From positions 128,163,431-128,227,430 of the forward strand of contig JACSVZ010000002.1 in NCBI GenBank assembly GCA_014706295.1: a stretch of DNA of 64,000 bases. The letters are read 5' to 3'. This stretch comes from Lycocorax pyrrhopterus obiensis (taxonomy: Eukaryota; Chordata; Aves; Passeriformes; Paradisaeidae). The notes under the pieces are model-generated. The model was not told where the DNA came from, made no database searches, and worked only from the letters and a program-made list of their open reading frames with translations. Made by a program: the position numbers and the translations under genes. Positions 1 to 13,934 of this stretch are shown one piece after another; position 1 is the stretch's first letter; the number at the start of each line of letters is the position of its first letter.

Positions 1-357
1 TTTTGCTATTGACTTCAGCTAAGCCAGGACTTCATTCCAATTGTTTCACCCACTCTTAAATTTTAGTAACACTTATCTTACTTATCCTAATAAATTTAAT
101 GGCAAAACAACATCTGACATGCATGTAAATCTAGAAGCTTGGAATCTGGGGTGAAGAAAGACAAGATCTCAAAAATTGGTTCCACATTCACTGAGGTGCT
201 CAGCCTGCTATGGGAATCTCCAACAAGTTAGTGCTTGATCCTGCCTCTCCCTAACAACTCTTCAAATTTCCACAGGAGAATGTGGTAACAGGCACACAAA
301 AATGAGTGAACTCTGCCTTTTTGTGCTATCCCTCATAAATCACCTTTGTTCGCATAA

Positions 358-413
358 GGCCCAAGGCAAAGTCTATTGAAATCAGTATAAGCCTTTTTCT
401 TTTGGATCGAGTC
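358..413. repeat. Possible degraded palindromic MITE remnant
   Basis: The sequence gcaaagtctattgaaatcag followed by ttttggatcgagtcc resembles the GCCCATTGAAGTCAATGG ... TTTGGATCAGGCCC palindrome described for 32762-32827, with many changes. Weak. Confidence 0.28.
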
Positions 414-3400
414 CATTATCTGTGTTTCTCCTGCTTCTTTCTCTTTTGGCTGAAATGTCACATCTCACTTAAGCACTACAAGGGTGGCCAACAGAAGAGA
501 CGGAGCCAGCTACAGGAGTGTCATGAGAATACATGAATGAGATTTGTATATTCATAGAAAGATTCATTTTAAAACAGAATAGCAGAGCGAAGACACATCA
601 GTTGCTCTTGCACACTGATAATTTACACATTTTACACATTATTACTTTGCTGTTCTACAGCAAAAATGTAGTTACTATAGCAACTGGTTTGTCATATGAC
701 CAGGATTCTATTTTTAATATCACTCAAAGATACATATTAACATGCGTAATATACGGACTGCTTATGGGGGCTGAAAACATATATATTAACATTTTAAACC
801 TTAAAAGGCACAATCCATGCTAATTTCTTTTACTATCTGCATTTTTTTTATTAGGTTATCTATCTAAAGACTCACAAAGAGTGATGGAGTAAAACTGTCA
901 TTACAGCTCCTAGTGAACTCATGCAGTTTTCTCCTTTGTGGTACAGGAGACCAGAGGTATCTAGGAGGTTCAGAGCTCCCGAGAGAGTTCCAGGGCACTG
1001 CCAAGGTCCAGACAGATGCTTCCAAGACCTTTGGCTCCTGTGTATCTTTATCACCCGCTATCGCCTTCTTTTTCTCCCTTTTTGTACCATGCTCCTGAGC
1101 AAGATTATTTTTTTGGATGACTTACGTTGAATGAATCAAGAAGACATCTTAAAGCATCAGTTTCTTATCTCAGTCTAACATATAAATTGTTTCTGTACAG
1201 ACGTCGTCCATCTGCGACAGACACAAATAAACCATTTCCCAGTATCAGAGAGCTCCTGGAGTCCCATGCACAAGATGGCTGATACGACACCTTCGTCATT
1301 GCTGTTAAACAGAATTTATCAAATCATGGATTTTTCAGTCCAGTGGTCAAAATGAGTTTAGAACGGGATGTTTAGCAAAGCAATAATTTTAGAAAAGGGG
1401 TGGGAGTGGGTTGTACAGTTTTTCTTCTTGTCTCATTTGACTTTAACACTCACAAATTTTTGGTGGTGTGGGTGTGGGGAGGACTCTTACTGAATTTGAA
1501 ACTCCCGTTCTGGGACCAGAATACCCATACAATCATTTACTGCAGCAGCCAGGGAATATACTCGCAGCAAAGCTTCTCAGGTTGCACCACTTTACAGTTT
1601 GTTTTGGAGGCCAATGCAAAGCATTCCTATTGCTCTATTGAGCCTTAAACTACTTAAGATTGTAACTGGTTAGGGAGGGGGAGGGCTCCCAATTCAAATT
1701 ATTTCAACCTTTTTACTCCCTATGGAGACTTAACATGCTGTCAAGCCCCTCTGACTTCAGCTCACGGCAAACTTAGATGGTTTCTACTCCAATATATAGT
1801 TTTAACCTTACAGATCCCTTAACACACAACTCCATCTATACCATGCCCTATAGCCTTCAGCAAAGTTGTCCACATTGCAATTCTGAACTCTCAAAGGTAA
1901 CCTTGAAGTATAACTCAGGTTCTTTCATGCTATGGGAGGCTTATCGGAATCAGTCTGCATGTCACTGACTTATGGGTAGCAGAGAGAGGCGACAGATGCA
2001 GAGCTGCCAGAAGTCAGGAAGGAGGACTTGTGGCATTGCTCCTGCACGTCTGAGCCCAGAGAATCAGGTCAGTTCTCAACATCCTGCAGGAAAAAAGTGC
2101 ATCTGTCTCTCAGCATGTTCATGTCATCCATGGAGCCTTCAGTTTGTGGTTGATGCTGCAACTGACGTTCGCGGGCTGTGGGACTGTGTTGCTGGTTGTG
2201 TGGTGTGGCTAAAATTATTCTCACATTGACCCAAACTTGAGTACCAAAGGAAAGTGTCTCTCTCCTGGTGTTGTACTGCTGCAGCAAGTCCACCACAAGG
2301 CATGTGACTTCTAGGATGCCCACCACTAGTTTTCACATGAAAAGACATGCAAACATGTCTATGCGAAGAGTCCAAATGAAATTACTCCCTTCCCTGACTA
2401 AAAAAATTGGTCCAAAAGCCAGCAGCCCAAAAGGTTTGGGATCACAAGGAGTGCTGCAGTTAAAAAAGGTTTATCCTGTTCAGTGGCTAAATGGTTTGGA
2501 CAAGGGAAAAAGACCTTGCATTAGATGGCGGCTCTGATATCTTGGCATGAGGAATTTGTATGCAATTATTTGTGCAGGAGGAGAGAATCATGAAGAATGC
2601 CTTATATAAATCCCGGTAAATAAATCAAAACTGCTATCGCATAAATCTCTGTTTCCATTACTTTGCTATTATCATGGTATACAACAGAAAGCTTCATTAT
2701 CTATTTACATCAACACTCTCACAGGCCAGAATGCTTTTTTGCTTTCTGTTGCCATTATGTTGTATTATGTGTGGCAATGCCATAGCAACACAAGATAACA
2801 CAAGTAGTGTAGGGCAACAGTGTAATATTTTCTGGCTTTTGTTTTGAATGAGACAGAACACAGCTACCCACTCTATACAAGCTATACACAAATACCAAAG
2901 ATTTAGCACAATAAGTAGCAATTAGCAAACCAACAGTACTTATTGCAAGCCAGCATTTGTCTCCCTTGCGTTCTAAAGGTTTAAGATCACTGAAGGGCAC
3001 CACTACAGCATCTCAAAGGACTGAGCAACACACACAGCAGTGTAGTTCATAGGTTCGGTGTATGTCACCATCCACTGATCCACATTTGATCTAACTGAGT
3101 ATATGTATGAGACGTCTGGGCATCCATGTTGTATCTATCACATCTGAACTGGGTCAGGTCTTGAATTAATAGGCTAGAGGATGAGAATACCTTAGGATAT
3201 GTTTATTTGGAAACCACCACAGCAGTGCTGTTTGTAATTGAACTTGTTGAGAATAACTAATCAATATGTGCAGGCAGAGTGAAATGACATTTTTAGTCAG
3301 CTGAGACAATGAGTTCAGAGTGCCTTCTCTGAAACATGCACTGATTACCACACCATGACCTTGTGCGAATAATGTCTTTGGGCAATCAGGCACAGAAAAG

Positions 3401-4072
3401 TACAGAGAGTATGACCAGCCAAAGTACCAAACTTTCCTCCTGCTCTGTTTAGCTTGTACCCTGAAATCTCTGATACCCTGGGGATGATGTAACCTTCTAG
3501 AGATCAGCTTGTCAGTATATTGGGATGTTCACCATAGATTGTCCATTGCTAGTTGTTTGGTTTTGTGCCTTCTATCTAAAAATGACATACAAGCCAGTTC
3601 ACACAAGCAACATACACTCTGTAGTAGATCACTTTGCATTAACTTTTCTGCTTTTTTTCCCTTCATTATTAGAGGGTTTTTTCCTGTGCTGAACTAACTT
3701 AGTTGTGTTGGGTGGGGACCAGATGACAACCATTTTGCAAACTCTGACCTATAGATGCTATGCACGGGAACTAGACATCTAAAAAGATTTAAATATGCTT
3801 TTGTAAGTGCCAATAAACATGGTCTTACCTGCCAATGAACAGAGTCAAAACTAATATAACATTAGAGTTTGTATTAAGCATTGTTAAGGTTGACCTACGT
3901 AGCTACTGACCCGATGTTCAGATGTTTGGGTGGAAGCAAGAAGCATACTTGGGCAAACAGATAATGACTGAAACATTGGGTTACACACTTTTGGTGTTCC
4001 TTACTCTCCCACAAGTCAAGACATTGTTGAAAGAACACATCACTCTCTAAAACATATTCTAGATCAGCAAAA

Positions 4073-4116
4073 ACCCAAAATACAAAAGTATGTAACCCAA
4101 AATACAGAAGTATGCA
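4073..4116. repeat. Tandem duplication, 22-bp unit x2
   Basis: Units 4073-4094 and 4095-4116 (ACCCAAAATACA-AAGTATG core) differ at two positions. This looks like a simple replication-slippage duplication. Confidence 0.85.
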
Positions 4117-7100
4117 AATGCCCTCAGGAACCTAACTTACATGGATGCCAAAGCTGTACTGACCTCTCTGTGTAGGAATGAATGAGGATGAAAGAGAAAG
4201 AAACGTTCTTGGAGGCAGAGGAGGCAGATTTGGTTAGTGCCAGAATCAGGATTGCAGTGAGCCTCAGTGGAAAAGCCCATTTGGAGCAAAGGATGCTGTC
4301 TTGGACAGGCTTAAAAACACAGTTAAGAGAAGACAAAGTAAAGGCCCTAAACAATCTGGAGTAATTTGATCTTCCTGTGTCCATGGAACAGGATATTGAT
4401 ATTTTCTTGTAAGCAGTAGTACACGTACATACCTGACTAATATGACATTTTTCCTTAACTGGTGTGATCTGTAAAATGTTCAAACTACTGGATAGTTTCT
4501 TGGGTTAAGAATGGAAATACACTTTATAAATATAGTCGAGTCACAAGATTATTTCACAACCATTTAAAAAGTGCTCATTTTCATAGTGCAGATGAAGCCG
4601 GAGTTAATTAGCACTAGTCACTGGAGAGAGCAGTAACTCACCTAATTTTTTTTTTGCTTTTGCTAAATGGATTGCAATTACTCCCCCAGTAATACAGTGA
4701 TAACAAAGTTTAATACATAGAAAAAGTATTAACAGCATCAAAAATGCATCATGGAAGAGTAGTAACTAAAGGACGAATTGAGTAATGCTTTTTTGTTCAG
4801 ATCTGGAAAAAAAAATTCTCCTAATAAAGACATGTACTTTCAACACAGTTTTCATGGTTTTCTTTTAACCCCGAAAGACTGCAAAGATTCAAAACAATAA
4901 ATCTTAAATAAGCATTAAATACTTTTATAATTACATACATCTGCATTATTTTATACAGATGTTTACAATTGGGAGGGCAACATTAGAACAACAAAAGGTC
5001 TTTTCTATGTGTAAGCAAGCAGGGCCACAAGTTCAGGAAACTGAATAAAACCTATTTAAGGTTTGAAGTTTGGGGATTTTTTCTGTTGTTTTGCTTTTTA
5101 ATTCTGGTATTCATCTTAATACAGTTTTCTAGCAGAGGTCAAAAATATCCTAGTTCCATCCCATCAATTCTTAATAATACTGTTAAAGAATTAGGTATCA
5201 AACATTGCTGATGAGATCCCAATAGTCATGGGAATGGCTAAATCATTCCACAGCAATACAGTATGGACACCACAAGTACAAGGCTGTACAAAATCCAGGG
5301 TTTTCACTATTGTCTCTAGAAAACAGTGAGTAATGCCACCACTGTCCTCCAGATCAAGTTGGAAAATGAAAATAGTCATGCAGTTCACTCATCATTAAAT
5401 TTTAATATGTCATGAAAAGATAGGTTGCTCTATTTAGCTCAACGTGCAGAACAAGTCTCTTAAAAATCCCACCGTAAGTAAAAGCTGAAGTCTACAGGAT
5501 AAAAAATGCTTTAGATTTGTTACTATTTTGTAATATATAGCATTTTGTTTTCCAAAGGACTATGTTAGAGAGACATGCTGTAAAAAAACAGAGATGATGC
5601 CAGCAATTAGACAGTTGGGTGACCTAGAAATCTTCTCCGTTACACTTGTGTTTCCTTGCCAGTTCTTATGTTCTCTCCTGAAAGACTGTTTTGTTTTTGT
5701 TTACACAGCTCTTGTAGGCAGAATGAGTAAACCTTTTTTCCCTGCATCTGCCAGGCTTCACTGATACAGTATTGGCTTCTCCATTTAGAGGCTTTGGATG
5801 GGCATTTCAGAATATTTGGTTTGACCAGAAATCAATTTTCATGTCACCTAAAAGAAAACATCTTTTTAGACCTGAATGTATTTGGAACTATCAGTCAGGT
5901 AAAACTGACGATGAAGTTTATATGTGGTTTAGAAAAAGAGATCTAGATGTAAACCTTAGTTAATCTGAGTCAAGATCAGTAGGGCACCTGCTAAAAGGAA
6001 ATTCCCTGTGGAAAAAAAAGAAAACTTTCCCAAAAATATCCCCAATTTCCCATCTCCCTCCTTCCTTCTACCACTACTTTTTCACTGTAGGTGTTATGTC
6101 TGTTCTGCTGAGATATTTATAATCTCCCCATTCAAAGCCCTCCTTTGGGGCTCTCAGGCTGAGCAAGGCAACAAGGCAGTGGGAGCTCTCAAAGGAGAAG
6201 CAATTTTATTTGCTGCCTGAAATATTTTGGCAGAGACTCATTAAGCATGCATGGGAAGAGCTTAGGCAACTGCCTGAGATGTTTGTGATAGCTGCTGCTC
6301 AAACTATCCAAGTATGTGGTCCTCATTGAAGGCAACAGTTCAAAAGTCAACAATTTATCTTGCTTCTTGGAATAACAAAGATTAAAACTGTACATTTTTG
6401 ACACATGGAACACCTTTTCATTTACCATTGTCTGAAATTAAAAGAAAACAAAAAGGAAATGGTTATGGGGGTTTATTTCTAATTTTCAGAATAACTATTT
6501 TTCTTTCAGTGGTATCTAATCACAGTGTGTTCAGAATAAGGGGAGAAAGTTTCAGAAACTTACAGATTCCAAACAAATATTTTAAAAATACATTTATTTG
6601 TCTCTCAATCAGTAGATATTAAAGCAAACTGTAAAAAGAAATAGTTACTAAAAGTAGAGATACAAATATAGCAGAGAAAATATAAATTTAAACAATTATA
6701 GAAAGCAGAAGTCATATAGCAAATTTCACTGCAAGATCCTCAAAATATATCAAAGATTAAAAAGCTTAAGACTTCCGTTGCAGTATGTTCTTACACTGAA
6801 TATTCAGAAACTTTAAAATAAAGGTTCTACTATTTAGAATAGTATGCACAATAAAAAGTAATGCAATGCTGCTACAGAAATGTTAACACTTTCAGTACCA
6901 GTGCTTGTAACATATTCTGCTAAAGAGTAAGTTTTTATAGCCACCTGGAGCAATCACCAGAATTACCAGAAGAATCAGAACAGGTTTTTTGACATTAGAT
7001 TTTGCATTTCATATCACTTCTCATAGATACTGTCCATTATTTAACATTTTTAGACATTTTCAGCTCCTGCTCTAAAAGGCTCTGAACTTCATTCTCTGCT

Positions 7101-7712
7101 CTGAAAATTTCTGCAAGTTTGAGAACAAATGAAAATAAGCTATTTCACATTTTTGAAGTGGAATCAATTTTATTTTGTAAGAGATTAAAATTAAATACTC
7201 TAAAGATATTCCTTACTTTGCCACAAACAACCTACATGACTATGTTCAAGCCACTGAGTCTATTTTTCTGTGTTCCTATAGATAGCAAAAGATACTTCTA
7301 TACTTGCCAACTGCAATGCTTTGTGCATATACTTAGCTATCATCTCACAGTTCTTCCGAAATCTATGAAAACCTGGAAAGACACTGAATGCATAAATACT
7401 AACTATCTGCTATCCATCTCCTTTTGCATCCATTTTCAAAATGCACATAATCTATACCCAAAAAAACTTATGTTGGAAACAGGACGTTCTCTGGGTACTA
7501 GTTTTAGAGGAACTCGTAAGTGGACCATAAATTTTACAGCATTTAAGAAGCAGAAGTCTGCAAGTACCAGGCAGACACTTGCTCAGTTTAAGACCAAAAT
7601 AATTTTTTAATTTCCAAATGTAATCTTTCACATTGCTGTGTGTACCTCCAAGAGACATGAGTGTAACTCCTGCACCCAGCAGATCTGAGGCTTCCCTTGC
7701 ACTGCAGTCTGT

Positions 7713-7753
7713 CATCCATCCACCATCCATCCATCCATCCATCCACCCACCCC
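7713..7753. repeat. (ATCC)n microsatellite
   Basis: About eight near-perfect CATC/ATCC units, ending in a C-rich acccacccccacc stretch. It accounts for the repetitive Met-Asp-Gly-Trp and Ser-Ile-His-Pro strings in frames across it. Confidence 0.95.
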
Positions 7754-8313
7754 CACCAGGCCCAACCTGTGCAAGCTGCCTTCTTCCACACAAGGGATGT
7801 GCTCTGCTTTTAAGCAGTTCATCACCTGGATAAATAATGCTGCTGTTTGTTTTGACAGCTAAAAAAACTATCACCGTATCACTGACATGCCACTGAAGAT
7901 GTCAGAAGCCAGGCCATTTCACTGTGCTGAAGTGCTTTTCCTTTTATTGCCAGGCCTATAACAAGATTATTGAAATGATTCAACAATAGTCAAGCTGCAG
8001 CTATAGATACTTGTTGAAAGTAAATAATAAAAGCATTTTATCAGAATTGCTGTCATTTTCCTGTTGAGGGATACATCTGTTTCATAAGTACATTTTTATG
8101 TGTGCCTGCCTTATGTGAACCTGCTCTAATTTAGTTACACTGATAGGTACAGTTGTAGCTTTCTTTCTAACAATATTAACAGATGAATAGGGCAGTCATT
8201 TTCAGACAGCAATTTGCCATGGCTACAGTCAAAGTGGATTGGATTGAGATTGCAACCTAGTAAGAACTAGGATTTTATTATTATTTTTGCAGTTACTTTG
8301 CTGTTAGGTTGGC

Positions 8314-8361
8314 TTTTTTCTTTTTTTTTCTTTTTATTTTTTTTTTCATTTTTTCTTTTTA
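8314..8361. repeat. T-rich low-complexity tract
   Basis: A stretch of about 48 bases that is almost all T with scattered C and A. It could be the poly(A) remnant of a minus-strand retroposed copy, but no recognisable element adjoins it. Confidence 0.8.
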
Positions 8362-9150
8362 AGCAGGCTACTTATTTGGCATGCGTTAATTTGAGACAAG
8401 AATCCATTGGAATGAAAACTAAATGGGGTCAAAAACATTCTTCTGAGAAACCTAGTGGTAAAGCGCAGCCTGCAGATAGGAAAAGGTACAGACAACATCA
8501 CCTTTCTGCATCCTGAATACTGTCCAGAAATGCAAATCCTGATCACCCAATGCAGCAGGCTGACAGACATGCAAACAGTAAGGGACATTCTTAGAAGATG
8601 ACAGGTAAGGAGAACAGCAAAGAAGTGGATGCAACATTGCGTTTCTGAGGAGAGGAATCTGTACCTGTACTTGGAGATGCAGGGAAAACACCTGCAGTTT
8701 TGAACAGCAAGTGCTTTTTTCTCAGATCCAAACCTCAAAGCTATCCACTAGATAAGTCTAGATGCTGTTGTTCAAAATAGCAACCTCACAAACCCTGCCC
8801 AAGCACCTAAGGGCAGCTAACCTCCTACCCAGAAGCACTTGTCCACCTTTGCTGCCAAGAATCAACTTGACCACTTTCAACCAGTGTTAACTGACAACCA
8901 GTGGTCTGAAGCATATGAAGTTCCACCTAGAAGTCAGTGATTTTACAGAGGAAAGACACCTGAACCAACATCCCCTACCTAAAGAACTGGGGTTCAAGGT
9001 CATAGGTTCCCCTTTCTGCTTGACTTCCTGGCTAATTAGCCGAAACACTGCCAAGTGTCCTGGGCACTAACAGCCTAGGGCTGCCAGGATCTCTTACCTC
9101 TGATGCCTTAGGTTTTAACTTTTATATTTTTCAAATCCTGTACTGCCTAG

Positions 9151-9517
9151 TGTGTAACGCTGAAGTTTCCTGTGGCCTGTTAGCTGCTGTTCTCTCATGC
9201 TGGTTAGACACAACAAATCTCTCTACGTTTGCTCCTCAAGAACACCAGGCCCAAAATATGTAAACTAAGGCCTCTGAAGAGGAGGGCAAACTTGGAGTAG
9301 TTACATCGTTAACTGGGGTTGTAATTGGAGAATTGATCCTGATATGCAAATGAACCAAACTTATAAAGGTGTAAAGAACTCATGACCCAGGGTCCATCTT
9401 GGGTGTAGCCTTTTGACTGCCCAGGGTGTACCTTTGAAGGCCCTTCAAATAAATACCTACCTTTATTCCCGTATTCTTGTCTAGTCTCTGTGTTTTAGGT
9501 GGCCACCTTAGGCATCA
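9151..9517 (+). mobile_element. Probable solo LTR (plus orientation), edges uncertain
   Basis: This region is laid out like a retroviral LTR. An octamer ATGCAAAT lies at 9344-9351, TATAAAG at 9362-9368 and AATAAA at 9448-9453, followed by a pyrimidine-rich U5 with TTGTCTAGTCTCTGTGTTTT, a pattern common at avian LTR ends. The left edge is best set at TGTGTAACGC (9151). The right edge is either CA at 9505, giving flanks CCTAG and CCTTA (one mismatch), or CA at 9517 (ending GGCATCA). No gag, pol or env frame adjoins it. Confidence 0.6.
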
Positions 9518-12500
9518 CCTGCACTTTCCAGATCCTTTAAGCACTGAAGTTGTGGTCCTGCAAACATAAAGATAACTCTATCTAATCCCATTTGTGTGCT
9601 ATAGATTTTCAGACCTCTCCCTCCCAGGGTTGTAAGTAGGGAAATGCCTTATTCTTTGAATACTCACAAGGAAAGCCCCATGGAACTTTTCTCCCAGTGC
9701 TTTCCTCACAGTAAGCTTGTCAGGGAAGAAGACATTTCACCCAAGTCCTCACCAACACACATTTTTCCATCATGTGATGTTGTATCAGACAGCAGCATCC
9801 ACCTTGCATCTATTTCCAATGGTTAATAAGTCAAAGCAATGAGTGATAATGAACAGTTCCAGGAGATCACCTGCATCTCCTCTTCAGTGAAGCAGTGTTT
9901 ACAGTGACACCCCCACCCCATCACCCCATCCCTCCTGTGTGAGAAGAGGCACAGGGAGCAAGATGGGCATAAAGAAAACTATTTTATTGTTAAATAAATA
10001 ATTACTTCTTCCTGGGTTCAGAGGCTCTAAAGGCTAAATTTATTGAAAATTAAAATGAGCCAATAAACAGTGAGATAAAACAAGCACTGAATTAACAGCT
10101 TTTCAGCACACAAATTTCCACTGCTATGAGTTTACAGACATCAGTGTTTAACTTATGTTACTTCTCTCTAATTTTCTAGGTGCCTATTCTTAGCTGGCAA
10201 AATCCATGTAGTGGGGAATTCTATTGAAGCCCTCTTTCCTTTAATTTGCAAGGAATGAAGAACAAGAGCCCGGTCAGCCTCCAGAGACAGTGGATTCTGA
10301 ACAATATTGCAACTTGGCAATAATGAAATCCTTTCATCCTCTTTAATGTTTGCACCTGACAGTTAAATTCAGAAACTCTCAATTACTGGAACCCAGAAAT
10401 ATCAAAGTGTGCTTCGATATTGATTGCCACCACCACTCCAAGAATATCTTTTGGAAGAAACACCGGCACGGGCTGCCCATCTCCTCCTCTGCTCCCAAGA
10501 GATATGGGGCAGTAAAACCTTACAGGGTGAAGGAAATTGCATCATTGCAAAGCCAGCTTGGACTGTGTCAGAAGTGGTTTTTTAACAGCTTTTATTTTTC
10601 AGTGCCCTTCATTTTGCTTAGCAAAATACTGCTTTCCCTCACATTTATCTCCATCCTCTTCTCCTTTTAAATAATTTCAGAAGGAGAAGGTTAAGCAATC
10701 AACCCTGAGGGAACACCTAAATCACAGGTTACCTTCAGGGGTATTTTCCTTAAATTTATTTCTATAAAAATATGCAATGGAAACAAGTTATCTATTCCAC
10801 AACAGAGAGGAAGGGAGAGCTGCAGCTGCATGAGCTCAGAGACCTGGCATGATGCAGGCTCCAGAGGAAACCCCCCCACAAACCCCACTCCAGAGTACCG
10901 AGGAAGAAATGAGCTCCTCCCTGCTCCTGGGAGTCCTGCCTCTGCTTGACTTCACAGGAGCTGGCAGGAGCACTGATGGGAGCTTCCATAGAGCCAGAAC
11001 TTCTCCCCAGGATATGAGATTCAGCACAGTGCTGTTAAACACATCCTGAAAATCTGCCACGTCTCATGAAAAAAAGAATTGGAGGTGGTTTCCCCTTCTC
11101 CTCTGCAGAGAGGGAAGCTCCTCGCACTGTTTGTATTACATCCAAATATCTTCTTCAAACAAAATATTTCCCTTGTGAAGCAGCTCAGCCAAAAACCTGG
11201 AGGAAACCTTGGTACAACTTTTCCTCTGAGATGACAGTCCTTACTGGGAAAAATAAGAGCATAATTCTGTGACTGGGGAAGACATTGACATCAGCAATGT
11301 GGGGTGTCAGATTAAGAAAGGGAAAATATAGCTGAAATGCTATTGTTTCTAAAATAAAATCTGATCTCTTTGCTTGTTGACCTTTTTAAAAGGACTGAAG
11401 ACACTCAAATTTATGTATACACATATGTAGATAAATAGTTGATTTATACAAATATATTATGTATTTAGCCATTAAAAGCCTAACTAATTGTGGATGTTTG
11501 TTTATTTTACCCAGAAAAATTAGATAAAGATCCTTGAGGGTAGGGCATTTTTCTTCTCAGTCATACAAAGAACAGCACAAGGAATCCTGGATAATACCAG
11601 AGGTTCCTGGACAGCACAGTTGCCTAAAAGGTAGATTACCTTTCTTGTCCTGTTGCACTATTTGCTGTCAATTGTGTTGGTAAGACACGCCCATCTTTTT
11701 CTTCCTAGTTATTTCTCAAAGCTTGCTGCTCTTGCATTTAAAAAGAAAATTTCAGTAAACCAATAAAGATAATTTGCAGTGCTTCAGAAACCCAACTTAA
11801 TTTCTGCTTACAGTTGTTGTACAGACAGCTGCTTGTTGTCCTTTTCTAACTATAAAGTGATCACACTAAAAAGAAGACGAATTTTGAAGCTTTCTACCCC
11901 TCTCCTAAGTCATCTGGCCTGTGAGCTGCAGAACAAGCAAAGCCTCTTGTCCTAAACATTACTTCCCAGCAACCCACACTGACATTCACATCCACCACAG
12001 ATCTTCCCACAATACCTTCAGTTCCTCCTTCAAGTCCTCCCGCTTACCGGGTCTCACACCCATCAGACGGACAAATCTCCAGAAGCTTGTGTGGTGGCTT
12101 TTTGTGGAACAGGCATCCAGCAGTGTGTTGAGGAAAACACATCTGCTCCTTCCCTGGTTGAGCTACACAGCACACAGCTGCTGGGCTCATGCTGCAGACA
12201 CACTCTCAGCTGAGGTATTACTTTTGGCTATCCTCTTCTATCCATTTAGCAAATTTTCATTGATTTGGTACATTCCTATCTTTGAAGTCAGTTTTGGTAG
12301 AAAGTGGCAAATGGGCTCAAAAAGGTAGGGGAGATGAGAGGGCTAAGATTTTGTGATTGCTTAAATCTTTTCACATAAAGCTGAAAATGCCTACTCCCAA
12401 AAATGTCTTTTAAAATATATTTTATCCACTAAACATTCCACGCAACTGGTTAACGTGCCACAAGGAACAGAAAATCTGGAAAAAGATGTTTTCAGACTAC

Positions 12501-13872
12501 TTTTCTTGGGCCCAGCGTCTATTTTTTCATTTCCACATTAAACAAAAAAGCCAGTCATATGTAGGTTAATAAAGTGAACACAAGGGAGATGTACCTCCAA
12601 ATTGGAGCCAGACGGTGAATAACAGAGCAGGAATGTACTTAAACCTCGGTACCAGCTCGTGACAAGGTCTGCTCTCTGTCTTAGTCCTTGGATTTCGGAA
12701 AAAAGCTGCAGGAGCTAAGAGAAAAACTTTCAACCTGACAAATACTCCTTGGCTGGAAAAGACCCCTGTTTTAATTCAGCACAGATGTGACTTTTAATGA
12801 AAGCATTATGGCTTTGCAGCTGCATGGATGATACAAACCTTTTCAAAGGAATAAATGACTCAAAATGCTTTATTTTTTCTGCACCATTATGCTTGACCTT
12901 TGCTGGGGTACAATCCTAAAACCAGTTACAATGCTGTTTATGCTTACCTGTCTCTTATCCAGTCTAATCTTGGGAGAAATGGGGCAGCCTGACTCCTGCT
13001 AGATGAGAAAAGAGAACAGCCCATACCTCCTGTGTGGGATTTAACACTTTGCAGGATTAGGTGCCTGGTGAGTATAGACACCAATGGCAAACAAAAAGGA
13101 AAAAATCTAAATGCACCAGACAGGGAACTGCAAAGAAATACTGGGTCACATTAGCACAGAGTCACTAGATAACTGAAAACTAGGTCAATGTGAGGAACAC
13201 TGGGAGCTTTTTCTACAGCAGTCATTCTCCAGAAATTAAGCTGGATCTAAGGGCTGGCTATTTGGCTCGCATTCAGACACCTGCTTCACACAGGCACAGG
13301 GGTAAATTGTAAACCTAATTTCTTCCCTTTGTTTCATGTCTTAATTCTGCTGGGCAAGAGATAAGACAGACACCTGTGTAATAAACTTTTTTTTCTATTT
13401 AGTCAGGTAGCATCTTCTTTATCTCACCTAGCTTCTGTCTGATTAGAGTCCAGTAGTTTCCTTCCATGCAGCAGCATCTCTGGGGGTAATTAACCACACG
13501 TACCTTACAACAGGATAAATCAGCTCCTAGAGAGAGGCTGTCTCTTTCCACATATAGAAGCTCAGACCAGACAGCTTTCAGATAGCCATTAAGGTGCAGC
13601 AAATCCCACCCTTATTATATACAACCCCAGTGAGTAATTAAAAAAATAATACTGAAGATCAAGCATATCTTTTCCATCTCACTGAACAAGCACTGTTGCT
13701 CTGAACACACAACCTAAAGTTAATTTTAGGTAAAACTTTTCAGTCCATTTCTTTCCTGCTAATGTTTCTGTATATTTATTTCAGATTTGTTCCCCTACAA
13801 GGAAGAAGAAATCAACCCCCTGTGGTCAACATTTTCTTTCACCCAAACTGCCCTATATTGACACTGCACTAG

Positions 13873-13934
13873 TCTGGCCCTGATTCAGCAGAGCACTTAT
13901 CCATATATTTAAAGACTGCTGAATCAAGGCCAGA
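13873..13934. repeat. Palindromic MITE-like remnant (GGCCCTGATTCAGCA ends)
   Basis: Arms of 19 bp (13873-13891 and 13916-13934) are inverted copies with one difference, separated by 24 bp. Sequence of the type GGCCCTGATTCAGCAAAGCA is, as I remember, a recurring end of old palindromic DNA-transposon fragments in reptiles and birds; the loop agcactta fits the same consensus. On the minus strand the single difference becomes a G-U pair, so a transcript would fold into an unbroken stem. Confidence 0.55.

Larger units (their letters stand above)
1..9150. other. Intergenic DNA, no gene seen
   Basis: This is AT-rich DNA with only short chance frames; the longest (7119-7610 plus, 163 codons; 4124-4483 minus) show no domain or codon pattern I recognise. 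It holds the small repeats listed separately. Confidence 0.65.

Noticed and set aside
7119..7610. 163-codon plus frame
   Set aside because: No domain, no splice or promoter context and composition typical of AT-rich non-coding DNA; length is within chance for 64 kb.
7452..7874. 140-codon minus frame with repeated Trp-Met-Asp-Gly
   Set aside because: It is produced by the (ATCC)n microsatellite and flanking chance sequence.
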